A program made the translations under genes and the position numbers. From an uncultured Clostridia bacterium (GTDB lineage: Bacteria > Bacillota > Clostridia > Peptostreptococcales > Acidaminobacteraceae), in NCBI GenBank assembly GCA_945950065.1, contig CAMFGQ010000067.1, positions 1 through 7,515 of the forward strand: 7,515 bases of DNA. Reading direction: 5' to 3'. Below the pieces are notes generated by a model that was not told the DNA's origin, made no database searches, and was given only the letters and a program-made list of their open reading frames with translations. Numbering within the stretch: position 1 is the first letter of the stretch; each line of letters opens with the position of its first letter. Positions 1 to 6,333 of the stretch are shown here, piece after piece.

Positions 1-536
1 GGCTCTTCAAGAGTTTCTGCCTGTTCTAGCATTTCCTCAAAATACTTGCGATCAAGAAGAAGATCAATGCGTTGTACATCCTTATTTTCTTCATAATCCT
101 TTAGGACCGTGTAAAGAAAATCGGGGACAAGGCCGGTTTCACCTAGCTCTAAATCATTCTTTAGTTCCCGAGGATCCATGTCTGGAACATCTAGATAGAG
201 CCTGCTGAGGTCTTGCTGCAAAATGTGTTCTTTAATCAGCACTTTATAATTGTGGTAGACATAGCGCAGACGAATCAGTTCAACGAGACCTGTGTCCTTG
301 GCCATCTCCAACACTTCTTTTAAGATTCTGTTCCAGTGTTGATCCAGTGCAGCATGGAAGTCCTCTTGTCGCTCAACGACCTGCAGCTCTTTTCCATAGT
401 CCGATTCCTGTAGGAAACGGAGGAATTCTTGATCATCTGCTGCCTGCACAAGGCGCATCATCTGTTCTTTTTTGAGAAGTTTTTTTTCAAAGACCCGTAT
501 TCTTGCTGAAGCATAAATATAGTCTTGTCGATCCAT
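1..536 (-). CDS. ntpC: V-type ATPase subunit C (d/AC39-like), 3' end cut by window
   Basis: Subunit C (the d or AC39 type) caps the proteolipid ring and links the central rotor stalk to it. The first 178 codons are present; the family is usually about 330 residues, so slightly over half is visible and the rest lies beyond the left edge. The protein starts MDRQDYIYASARIRVFEKKL, matching the family's YAxARIRxxExxLL opening, followed by a helix ending in SDYG (residues 45-48) and the characteristic YHNYKVLIK stretch (94-102), equivalent to the family's DyHNlKxLlK. It is helical and soluble, with no membrane segment. The ATG lies 2 bases after the ntpE stop and has a good ribosome site, AAAGGAG, 5 bases upstream inside the last codons of ntpE. 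Position after ntpE matches the E. hirae order F-I-K-E-C. The reading frame is open throughout. Identification rests on motifs and context and is firm. Confidence 0.92.
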   Translation of the reverse strand, partial: MDRQDYIYASARIRVFEKKLLKKEQMMRLVQAADDQEFLRFLQESDYGKELQVVERQEDFHAALDQHWNRILKEVLEMAKDTGLVELIRLRYVYHNYKVLIKEHILQQDLSRLYLDVPDMDPRELKNDLELGETGLVPDFLYTVLKDYEENKDVQRIDLLLDRKYFEEMLEQAETLEE

Positions 537-538
537 CC

Positions 539-1093
539 TTACTCCTTTCTAGAAAAGAGGAGTCCGTAGATCTCATCCTGAAGCTCTTCTCTTTTGTAGT
601 CCAGGAGTTCATCAAATTGAAAGTTGTAACGTAAGCCTTCTTTTTCAACAATAAAGCCAGCTTCACTTACTTCATCAGATAGTGGAAGGATGCCCTTTAA
701 GAGCTCTCTTTTATCCTCTGGAACCACTAACTTTTCTCCACCTGAAAGGGGAAGACGAGAAAGGGTTCTCTTCACAAAGTCCACATAGTCTTGATCATCC
801 AGTTGATCAAGTCGGCTTTTTGCTTCGTCAAAACAGCGCTGGAGGATTTCCAATCGTTTCGAAAGGATTTTGTCACGCCCTTGAAGTTTAGCTGAAGCAA
901 TCATGCGCTCTTTCTCCAATTGAGATTCTTCTTTTGCGCGACTGATGAGCTGCTCTCCCTCCAACAGGGCTTGTTTTTTTCCCTCTGAAAGAATTAGGGA
1001 TTTTTCTTCATCAATGGCAGCAAGATCCTTTTTTGCTTCTTGCTCTGCCTCTTCCAAAATTCTTTCAATAATTCGCTCTAAGCTAGACATCAT
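539..1093 (-). CDS. ntpE: V-type ATPase subunit E (peripheral stalk)
   Basis: Subunit E pairs with the G-like subunit to form the peripheral stalk that holds the catalytic head against rotation. The 184 residues show the usual two parts: a long charged helix (about 1-95, rich in Glu, Lys and Ala, coiled-coil forming) and a C-terminal globular domain (about 100-184) with the family signature GFIVEKEGLRYNFQFDELL at 146-164. Length is close to the 185-200 typical of the family. Two ATG codons sit in tandem at the start. The only ribosome site, AGGA at 1098-1101, is 4 bases from the first ATG and 7 from the second, so the second (1090) may be the one used. The gene starts 6 bases after the ntpK stop. 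The N-terminal ERIIERILE is repeated exactly at the C-terminus of NtpF (see findings). Confidence 0.93.
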   Translation of the reverse strand: MMSSLERIIERILEEAEQEAKKDLAAIDEEKSLILSEGKKQALLEGEQLISRAKEESQLEKERMIASAKLQGRDKILSKRLEILQRCFDEAKSRLDQLDDQDYVDFVKRTLSRLPLSGGEKLVVPEDKRELLKGILPLSDEVSEAGFIVEKEGLRYNFQFDELLDYKREELQDEIYGLLFSRKE

Positions 1094-1099
1094 ACAGTC

Positions 1100-1573
1100 C
1101 TATATGGTTACTGTATAAAGTAGCATGATGGAGAAAACAAAGGCTAGAATCGCATAGGTCTCAACCATAACAGCGTAGATAACACCTTTAAAGAGATGCT
1201 CTTCGTTTTTCGCTAGGATGTTAATACCAGCAGCGGCAACTTTAGCTTGATAATAAGCACTCTTCCAACCAACAAAGCCTACTGGTAGACATGCTAAGAA
1301 AATTCTAAATCCTTCTTGGAAGCTCATACCTGCTTGTACTTGAAGCATGGCTAAAACGCCAATAACGAATCCATAGAGCCCCTGTGTACCTGGGAGAAGT
1401 TGTAAGATAAGGGATTTAGCAAATTTTTCTGGTTCTTCTACAATGACACCTGCTGCAGCTTCACCAGCTATACCAACACCTCTGGCTGAACCGATTCCCC
1501 CCATGGTTACAGCTAAAAACATCCCTGCCATTGCAAATAGTACTCCGCCGTAGTTTACAAAAAATTCCATCAT
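1100..1573 (-). CDS. ntpK: V-type ATPase proteolipid subunit K, predicted Na+-binding
   Basis: Subunit K forms the membrane rotor ring that carries ions across the membrane. At 157 residues it is a duplicated two-hairpin (four-helix) 16-kDa proteolipid, very like the 156-residue E. hirae NtpK as I recall it. Helices lie at about 10-35, 52-80, 88-112 and 128-155. The first hairpin keeps GIGSARGVG and GEAAAG but has no carboxylate at the ion site; the second keeps the essential Glu138 in MVETYAIL. The Na+ ligands of E. hirae NtpK (L61, T64, Q65, Q110, E139) correspond to L60, T63, Q64 (in LLPGTQGLYG), Q109 (in YYQAKVAAAG) and E138, all present. The ATG overlaps the ntpI stop (ATGA). It has the best ribosome site of the ntp genes in view, AAGGAGG, 9 bases upstream. 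A second ATG follows the first; E. hirae NtpK also begins MM, so the first is kept. Confidence 0.96.
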   Translation of the reverse strand: MMEFFVNYGGVLFAMAGMFLAVTMGGIGSARGVGIAGEAAAGVIVEEPEKFAKSLILQLLPGTQGLYGFVIGVLAMLQVQAGMSFQEGFRIFLACLPVGFVGWKSAYYQAKVAAAGINILAKNEEHLFKGVIYAVMVETYAILAFVFSIMLLYTVTI

Positions 1574-3525
1574 GACGTTCTTCCTCCTTGAGAATTATTA
1601 ATTTCAATATATTTAGGTTCTGTTCTAAAGGGCTTAAAGGCTTTTCCACCACCCTCATAGAATTTTCCAAAGAATTCAACATAGGTCAATCTACTGGTGT
1701 GTACATAGGCTGAAAGCATACTTAGGAAAATGTTAAAGAGGTGGAAAACAACAAAGATAATCACCCCGAAGATCAGCCCAATGATGCCTTTATCGATCAC
1801 CATGCCCACAATGATGTTGACCGATAGAGCGATAAAGCCACCGCTTAGTCCAAGGGCCATGAGCCTTGAGTAACTTACAATATCCCCGATGTATCCAGAA
1901 ATACCATAGAGTTCATAGACACCATTTCCTAGTCTTCCAAAGAGACTCTTGGCTGCACGACCTCCAAAGAGGACAATGCCTACCATCCCAATAATCATCA
2001 CCCATTTGCCTACCATCTTATACTGTCCACCTAGGTCCATGGCGCCAGCAAGGAAAAACACAATGGCCCCTGCAATTGCCATATACCAGAAGAGAACATC
2101 ATAGATAGCATCCAAGTATTTTTTATCTCGTATGAGCATATAGCCTTTGATGCCCAGTCCAAAGAAAAGATGGACAATACCAAGTCCCACACTGAGAATC
2201 AGTAGTGTTATAAAATCCTTGTTGGTATCAATGAGATTGGGTAGTTTGATGAGCCCTCCAAAGAAGGATCCGTAGATCACTCCCCAGAAGATCAGTCCAA
2301 AGCTCAGATAGAAAAAGAACTTTAAATTCTTCTTCATGCTTTCTTTTAGTGGTACAAACTTTAGGACAAGTGCCGAAAGAATCAACAGCAAAATCCCATA
2401 TCCGATGTCTGCACCCATCATGCCAAAGAAGAGCCAGTAAAAGGGTGCAAGAAGTGGTGTAGGATCAATCTCGTTGTACTTTGGCATGGCATACATGCCT
2501 GTTACACCACTAAAGGATTCAGCCAGTGCATTGTTTTTAAGCATGACTGGTACATCATCTTCTGGATCAACTTCTTTGACTTCAAGATAGTATTCATCCT
2601 TCAATGTCTCTTGAAGTTGTTTTTCAAACTCCTGCTTACGATGACTTGGGATGAAACCACTACTAATGTCCACATGGTCTGTTCCAACAAAGGCTTTGCT
2701 AGCCCTGTATTTTAGGTTTAGGTTTTCATAGTATTCATAGAGAACTTCGATCTCATTGAGTTTCAGTGCGAGTTTCTTAAGCTCTTCTTCTTTCAGTGCC
2801 TTTTCTTTAAGCACCTTTTCTTTTTCGAGAGCTAGCTTTTCTCGTTCTTTTCCGGCTCTGTCTTCTCCTTCAAGATCAATTGCACTAAAGCCGTGGCGAC
2901 GTAATAGATCCTCCACTTCTAGGGCTTGTTCTTTCAAATAGAGAAAGTATCCATAGATCTGACCGGATCCTTCTGAGACCTTCTCGTAGTAAACATCAGG
3001 ATAATCTAAAAGTGCTTCTTTGAAACTTTCTTCAAGCCTTCTTGGGAAGCTTCCTGCCTGAACTTTTGTTACAGCGGTATCTTGTAACTTTGATACTTCA
3101 AAGGAAAGTTCTTCCCATGGTTCCAGCTCATCACTGGTGGTTTTCAGTGATTGGAGCTTCTGGTTTAAACCGTCTACCTCAGCTCGAAGAGCCTTGACCT
3201 GTTCAAAGAGTTCTTTTTCTTCAATTTCAGCACTTTTCTTTTCCAAAGCTTCAAGACTATAGCTTGGCAATCCCTTTAGGGTGGCCTTCAGTCCTTTTTC
3301 TCTGGAATCATAGGCTTTGAGTTCATTGAGAAGGTAATTGACTCGCGTTTGCCCTTCTTCTAGATAGGCAGCAAGATGCGGATCTTCCACAGACGAAAGA
3401 TCCTCTTCAATAAGAGTCATATCACGAAAATGTACATCCTCGAATTGTTGAAGTTCTCTAAGTAGCATTTCCCTCTTGGCTACAGGGCTAAAGAGGGTGA
3501 AAACACTCATTTCAACAATGGCCAT
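1570..3525 (-). CDS. ntpI: V-type ATPase subunit I (a-like membrane stator)
   Basis: Subunit I (a in eukaryotes) is the membrane stator that forms the ion half-channels beside the K ring and anchors the peripheral stalks. The 651 residues, near the family's usual 640-670, divide into a soluble half (1-350) with two charged coiled-coil stretches (about 60-135 and 220-270) and a membrane half with about seven or eight helices between 358 and 608. FGMMGADIGYG (367-377) marks the first membrane segment. GDIVSYSRLMALGLS (547-561) holds Arg554, equivalent to the essential arginine of yeast Vph1 (R735); a second conserved arginine, R612, lies in HTSRLTYVEFFGKFY. The opening MAIVEM is typical of bacterial I subunits, supporting the first ATG. 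That ATG is 1 base after the ntpF stop. Its nearest ribosome site (GAGAGGA, 3538-3544) is 12 bases away, which is long, so translation is probably coupled to ntpF. Confidence 0.95.
   Translation of the reverse strand: MAIVEMSVFTLFSPVAKREMLLRELQQFEDVHFRDMTLIEEDLSSVEDPHLAAYLEEGQTRVNYLLNELKAYDSREKGLKATLKGLPSYSLEALEKKSAEIEEKELFEQVKALRAEVDGLNQKLQSLKTTSDELEPWEELSFEVSKLQDTAVTKVQAGSFPRRLEESFKEALLDYPDVYYEKVSEGSGQIYGYFLYLKEQALEVEDLLRRHGFSAIDLEGEDRAGKEREKLALEKEKVLKEKALKEEELKKLALKLNEIEVLYEYYENLNLKYRASKAFVGTDHVDISSGFIPSHRKQEFEKQLQETLKDEYYLEVKEVDPEDDVPVMLKNNALAESFSGVTGMYAMPKYNEIDPTPLLAPFYWLFFGMMGADIGYGILLLILSALVLKFVPLKESMKKNLKFFFYLSFGLIFWGVIYGSFFGGLIKLPNLIDTNKDFITLLILSVGLGIVHLFFGLGIKGYMLIRDKKYLDAIYDVLFWYMAIAGAIVFFLAGAMDLGGQYKMVGKWVMIIGMVGIVLFGGRAAKSLFGRLGNGVYELYGISGYIGDIVSYSRLMALGLSGGFIALSVNIIVGMVIDKGIIGLIFGVIIFVVFHLFNIFLSMLSAYVHTSRLTYVEFFGKFYEGGGKAFKPFRTEPKYIEINNSQGGRTS
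1583..1589 (-). promoter_or_regulatory. Ribosome binding site of ntpK, inside the end of ntpI
   Basis: AAGGAGG lies 9 bases before the ntpK ATG and is written in the ntpI C-terminal codons for Gln-Gly-Gly-Arg. It is the strongest site among the ntp genes visible here except for that of ntpF, and fits the need for many K copies per enzyme. Confidence 0.8.
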
Positions 3526-3526
3526 A

Positions 3527-3832
3527 TTATTCTAGTATCCTCTCTATAATGCGCTCAATAGCCGGTTCTAAGATAGAATGATCAACGGAATTTAGTCGGT
3601 CGATCACTCTTTTGGTTTCCTCATCAATGCGTTCAAGTTGTCGTTGTCCATCAAGACGCGCACGTTGGAAAATTAGTTCTTTTTCTTCCTCTGCTTGCGA
3701 TAGCAATTGCTCACGTTCGCGTTTCACATAGTCTCTTGCAAACTCTAAGTCACCTTGTGCTTTTCTTTTTGCTTCTTCTTTAATTTCCTTAGCTTTTGCT
3801 TCTGCTTGTTTTACTTGTTCAATCGGATCCAA
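3527..3832 (-). CDS. ntpF: V-type ATPase subunit G-like stalk protein (NtpF/AtpH), TTG start
   Basis: This small, highly charged coiled-coil protein is the likely peripheral-stalk partner of subunit E (NtpF in E. hirae, often annotated as subunit H). Read from TTG it is 101 residues, MDPIEQVKQAEAKAKEIKEE onward, almost entirely Glu, Lys, Ala, Arg and Gln in heptad-like spacing, with no membrane segment. The first possible start, ATG at 3853, would lie inside rpiB and would make the ribosome site AAGGGAGGT part of the coding sequence (as MKKGGN). The TTG at 3832 sits 7 bases after that site and 4 bases after the rpiB stop, so it is preferred. The same opening, DPIEQVKQAE, is typical of the family as I know it. 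First gene of the ntp group, immediately before ntpI as in E. hirae. Sequence conservation is low in this family, so context carries much of the call. Confidence 0.87.
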   Translation of the reverse strand: MDPIEQVKQAEAKAKEIKEEAKRKAQGDLEFARDYVKREREQLLSQAEEEKELIFQRARLDGQRQLERIDEETKRVIDRLNSVDHSILEPAIERIIERILE

Positions 3833-3836
3833 ATGA

Positions 3837-4283
3837 TTACCTCCCTTCTTCATCCTCTATGGCCATCATTTGTTCAACTCTTCTTAGGTGGCGACCAGCT
3901 TCAAAATCTTCTTCTAAAAAGGCATCCACGATGCTCTTGGCTAAATCGCTTCCTGTTGTACGTCCACCTAGAGCAAGGATGTTGGCATTGTTATGTCTTC
4001 TTGCCATTCTTGCAGAATATTCTTCACTACATAGTGCAGCTCGAATACCTTTTACTTTATTTGCAGAAATACTGATACCAAGACCTGTACCACACATAAT
4101 GATGCCAAGACAGTTCTCCTCGAGAACTTTCTTTGCAGCCAGTTTTCCATAGGCAGGATAGTCGACTGACTGGCGGTCATGACAGCCAAGGTCAAGAACT
4201 TCCATTCCTTTTTCTTGGAGATACTCTTTAATGATCTCCTTTAGGTCAAAGCCACCATGATCCGATGCCATGACAATTTTCAT
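3837..4283 (-). CDS. rpiB: Ribose-5-phosphate isomerase B
   Basis: RpiB interconverts ribose 5-phosphate and ribulose 5-phosphate in the cytosolic non-oxidative pentose phosphate pathway. The 148-residue protein has the complete RpiB/LacAB fold signature: ASDHGG (6-11, with Asp8 and His9 at the active site), VDYP (40-43), the catalytic cysteine Cys64 in MCGTGLG, the anion-hole glycines that follow, and His97 in ARRHNNANIL, matching E. coli RpiB C66 and H99. GRHLRRV (130-136) supplies phosphate-binding arginines. LacA/LacB subunits share the fold, but a single stand-alone copy in a housekeeping operon and the intact CGTG motif favour RpiB. The ATG overlaps the Sua5 stop by four bases (ATGA) and has a consensus ribosome site, AGGAGG, 5 bases upstream. 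Its last codons, GAA GGG AGG TAA, form the ribosome site of ntpF. Confidence 0.96.
   Translation of the reverse strand: MKIVMASDHGGFDLKEIIKEYLQEKGMEVLDLGCHDRQSVDYPAYGKLAAKKVLEENCLGIIMCGTGLGISISANKVKGIRAALCSEEYSARMARRHNNANILALGGRTTGSDLAKSIVDAFLEEDFEAGRHLRRVEQMMAIEDEEGR
3839..3847 (-). promoter_or_regulatory. Ribosome binding site of ntpF, inside the end of rpiB
   Basis: AAGGGAGGT is a near-consensus Shine-Dalgarno sequence built from the last rpiB codons (GAA GGG AGG TAA). It lies 7 bases before the TTG at 3832. This spacing decides the ntpF start: the upstream ATG at 3853 precedes the site and cannot be served by it. Confidence 0.85.
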
Positions 4284-5269
4284 TCTAACCTCCTAAATTG
4301 GTATCCACTGGAACGATGAATTCTGTCCATAATAGCTCTACCAAAGCCAGTTTTTGATATTTCTGTTACATATATTATAGCATATCTTTGCTGATCTAAG
4401 CTTCTTAATAATCTAAAATACTCCCTAGCTGCAAGGTCAAGATCATTTTTTGGATAGAACAAAACACATGATTTATCCCCACATTGATCATAGACCTCTT
4501 CTGTTACAAGATAAACGTTATTTTCTTCGTTTTGTTTAATAAACTCGACAATCTTGTCTTCACTCCCTTGAAGTACCACCACAGGAGTTCTAGGTGCATA
4601 GTGTAGATATCGCAGTCCAGGAGACGCCTCACCATCACCTTTACCCTGATATACCTCCACCTTACCTAATTCTTCTTCCAATTCTTCCAGACTGACTTTC
4701 CCTGGGCGCAGAAGTAAAGGTGGATTCTTTGTCAAATCAAGGACTGTGGACTCAATACCAATGTCTGTATCTCCACCAAGGAGAATGGCATCCACCCTAC
4801 CCTGCATTTCTTCTAGATGTGCTTCGCTTGTGGGGGAGGGTCTTCCAGAGCGATTAGCACTGGGAGCTGCAAGAGGGATGTTCACTTCCTTTAAGAGCTC
4901 TAAGGCGATCTGATTGGAGGGCATGCGTAGAGCAATGGTAGAAAGTCCTCCACTGATGGTGGAAGAAACGTCCTTTTTCTTCTTCATGATAAGCGTAAGA
5001 GGTCCCGGCCAAAATCGCTTCATCAGCTTATAGGCTCCAGTGGGGACCTCTTCGACAATTTCGTCAACTTGCCTTTTGTCGTAGATGTGTAAAATAAGTG
5101 GGTTGTCTTGTGGACGGCCTTTGGCAAGAAATATCTTTTGCAACGCTTCTTCTTGATTAAAGACGGCACCGAGACCATAGACGGTTTCTGTGGGAAAGAT
5201 CACCGTCCCACCCTGTTTTAAGATCTCGGCCGCTTCTTTTATTTCGTTTTTTTGCAGGATTCTGGTCAC
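4280..5269 (-). CDS. sua5: Threonylcarbamoyl-AMP synthase, two-domain Sua5/YwlC type
   Basis: This enzyme makes threonylcarbamoyl-AMP from threonine, bicarbonate and ATP, the first step of t6A37 modification of ANN-decoding tRNAs. The N-terminal YrdC-like domain (about 1-205) has FPTETVYGLG (25-34), KGRPQDNPLILH (50-61), APSANRSGRPSPT (135-147), ESTVLDL (173-179) and LRPGKVS (187-193). The linker motif SPGLRYLHYAP (216-226) and a C-terminal Sua5 domain (about 227-329) with LRSLDQQRYAIIY and GFGRAIMDRI show it is the Sua5 form rather than the short TsaC. Length 329 is slightly under B. subtilis YwlC (about 346). The start is GTG, sharing GTGA with the prfA stop. No clear ribosome site is seen, so translation is probably coupled to prfA. 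The C-terminal domain looks more AT-rich than its neighbours and contains a candidate promoter for the genes downstream. Confidence 0.95.
   Translation of the reverse strand: MTRILQKNEIKEAAEILKQGGTVIFPTETVYGLGAVFNQEEALQKIFLAKGRPQDNPLILHIYDKRQVDEIVEEVPTGAYKLMKRFWPGPLTLIMKKKKDVSSTISGGLSTIALRMPSNQIALELLKEVNIPLAAPSANRSGRPSPTSEAHLEEMQGRVDAILLGGDTDIGIESTVLDLTKNPPLLLRPGKVSLEELEEELGKVEVYQGKGDGEASPGLRYLHYAPRTPVVVLQGSEDKIVEFIKQNEENNVYLVTEEVYDQCGDKSCVLFYPKNDLDLAAREYFRLLRSLDQQRYAIIYVTEISKTGFGRAIMDRIHRSSGYQFRRLE
4289..4294 (-). promoter_or_regulatory. Ribosome binding site of rpiB, inside the end of the Sua5 gene
   Basis: A full consensus AGGAGG lies 5 bases before the rpiB ATG and is part of the Sua5 codons AGG AGG (Arg-Arg). 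Together with the ATGA overlap it allows both independent initiation and re-initiation by ribosomes finishing Sua5. Confidence 0.85.
4374..4382 (-). promoter_or_regulatory. Candidate extended -10 promoter for rpiB and the ntp genes
   Basis: On the minus strand TGCTATAAT is a perfect match to the extended -10 consensus TGnTATAAT. It lies inside the Sua5 coding region about 90 bases before the rpiB ATG and points toward rpiB and the V-ATPase genes. No convincing -35 hexamer is found at a 15-18 base spacing, which extended -10 promoters can tolerate. It could be chance in an AT-rich stretch (codons for YAIIYV). No experiment supports it. Confidence 0.3.
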
Positions 5270-6333
5270 TGTTGGGCCTGAAGCTGCTCAGCTTGGTAAT
5301 TTGTGGCCAGTGCATCAATCATTTCATCAATATTCCCCATCATAAAGCTTTCCAATTGATAAATGGTCATATGAATGCGATGATCGGTGATGCGGCTTTG
5401 GGGGAAGTTATAGGTTCTGATTTTTGCAGAACGATCCCCTGTACCAATCTGCATTTTTCGCTCCTTAGCGATGGCAGCTTCTTGCTCCGAACGTATTTTG
5501 TCATAAAGACGTGCTCGAAGCACTCTCATGGCCTGTTCTTTGTTCATCTGCTGACTCTTTCCATCCTGACATGTCACCACCATGCCGGTGGGAAGATGGG
5601 TAATGCGTACAGCAGAGTCTGTTGTATTAACCGATTGTCCACCATGACCTGAGGAGCGGAACACATCGACGCGAAGATCATTTTGATTGATCTCAATGTC
5701 CACTTCATCGGCCTCAGGGAGCACTGCAACCGTAGCAGTAGAGGTGTGGATACGACCACCTGATTCTGTTTCAGGTACGCGCTGAACACGGTGGGTACCG
5801 GATTCAAATTTAAGTCTAGAATAGGCACCTTTACCTTGGACCTGAATGGAGGCTTCTTTGATGCCACCCACACTGGTTTCACTCATGTCAATAATTTGTG
5901 TTTTCCAGCGATGATCCTCGGCATAGCGCATGTACATACGCATAAGTTCTGCAGCAAAAAGCCCTGCTTCATCTCCACCTGCTCCTGCACGGATCTCCAC
6001 AATGACATCTTTTTCATCATTGGGGTCCTTGGGGATAAGCAGTACTTTGATTTCTTCTTCAAGTTCTGCAATGGCTGCTTCTAGCTCTTCTACTTCCATC
6101 ATGGCGAGATCTTTCATTTCACCTTGACTGCTCTCAAAGATTTCCTGAGCTCCTTCTAGTTCTTCTTTTGCATCGCGAAGCTTTGAAAAACGCTCAACTA
6201 TGGGCATAAGATCACTATGCTCTTTTACATATTTTTGCCAGGTTTTGGTATCCTCGATGACTTCAGGATCACTGATCAGGCCTGACAATTCATTGTATTT
6301 CTTCTCTATATTTTCTAATTTCTCTGTTAACAT
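5266..6333 (-). CDS. prfA: Peptide chain release factor 1
   Basis: RF1 reads UAA and UAG stop codons in the ribosomal A site and triggers peptide release. The 355 residues are the normal length. An N-terminal helical domain (about 1-100) is followed by IRAGAGGDEAGLFAAELMRM (114-133). The codon-reading PxT tripeptide is P187-E188-T189 in RVPETESGGRIHTS; RF2 would have SPF here, so this is RF1. The catalytic loop SSGHGGQSVNTTDSAVR has GGQ at 231-233; Gln233 is the residue methylated by PrmC. The ATG overlaps the end of prmC by 7 bases, with ribosome site AGAGGA ending 4 bases upstream. No in-frame stop or programmed frameshift is present; such autoregulation is known from RF2, not RF1. Methyltransferase and substrate are encoded next to each other, as is widespread in bacteria. 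Confidence 0.98.
   Translation of the reverse strand: MLTEKLENIEKKYNELSGLISDPEVIEDTKTWQKYVKEHSDLMPIVERFSKLRDAKEELEGAQEIFESSQGEMKDLAMMEVEELEAAIAELEEEIKVLLIPKDPNDEKDVIVEIRAGAGGDEAGLFAAELMRMYMRYAEDHRWKTQIIDMSETSVGGIKEASIQVQGKGAYSRLKFESGTHRVQRVPETESGGRIHTSTATVAVLPEADEVDIEINQNDLRVDVFRSSGHGGQSVNTTDSAVRITHLPTGMVVTCQDGKSQQMNKEQAMRVLRARLYDKIRSEQEAAIAKERKMQIGTGDRSAKIRTYNFPQSRITDHRIHMTIYQLESFMMGNIDEMIDALATNYQAEQLQAQQ

Noticed and set aside
790..811. Perfect 8-bp inverted repeat (CTTGATCA ... TGATCAAG) with a 6-base loop
   Set aside because: It lies in the middle of ntpE and results from repeated Asp-Gln codons (GAT CAA); no T tract follows, so it is not a terminator. A regulatory role has no support.
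682..891. Plus-strand open frame of 69 codons opposite ntpE
   Set aside because: It lies wholly antisense to a well-supported ntpE, has no ribosome site I can see and no recognisable domain.
1461..1682. Minus-strand 73-codon frame across the ntpI/ntpK junction
   Set aside because: It is an alternative frame of the ntpI end and ntpK start, which explain the region and the AAGGAGG site fully.
2756..2941. Plus-strand open frame rich in Ser and Phe opposite ntpI
   Set aside because: The composition (runs of Ser, Phe, Leu) is what the reverse of Glu/Lys-rich coiled-coil codons gives; it is a shadow of ntpI.
3380..3403. 7-bp inverted repeat (GGATCTT ... AAGATCC) with a 10-base loop
   Set aside because: It is inside ntpI coding sequence, without a T tract, and such a short repeat is expected by chance in a window this size.
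3755..4152. Two overlapping plus-strand open frames opposite rpiB and ntpF
   Set aside because: They are antisense to rpiB, whose active-site residues are intact, and have no ribosome site or family features.
5272..6127. Several plus- and minus-strand open frames within prfA
   Set aside because: All are out-of-frame or antisense readings of a complete RF1 gene with PxT and GGQ motifs; none has a start signal.
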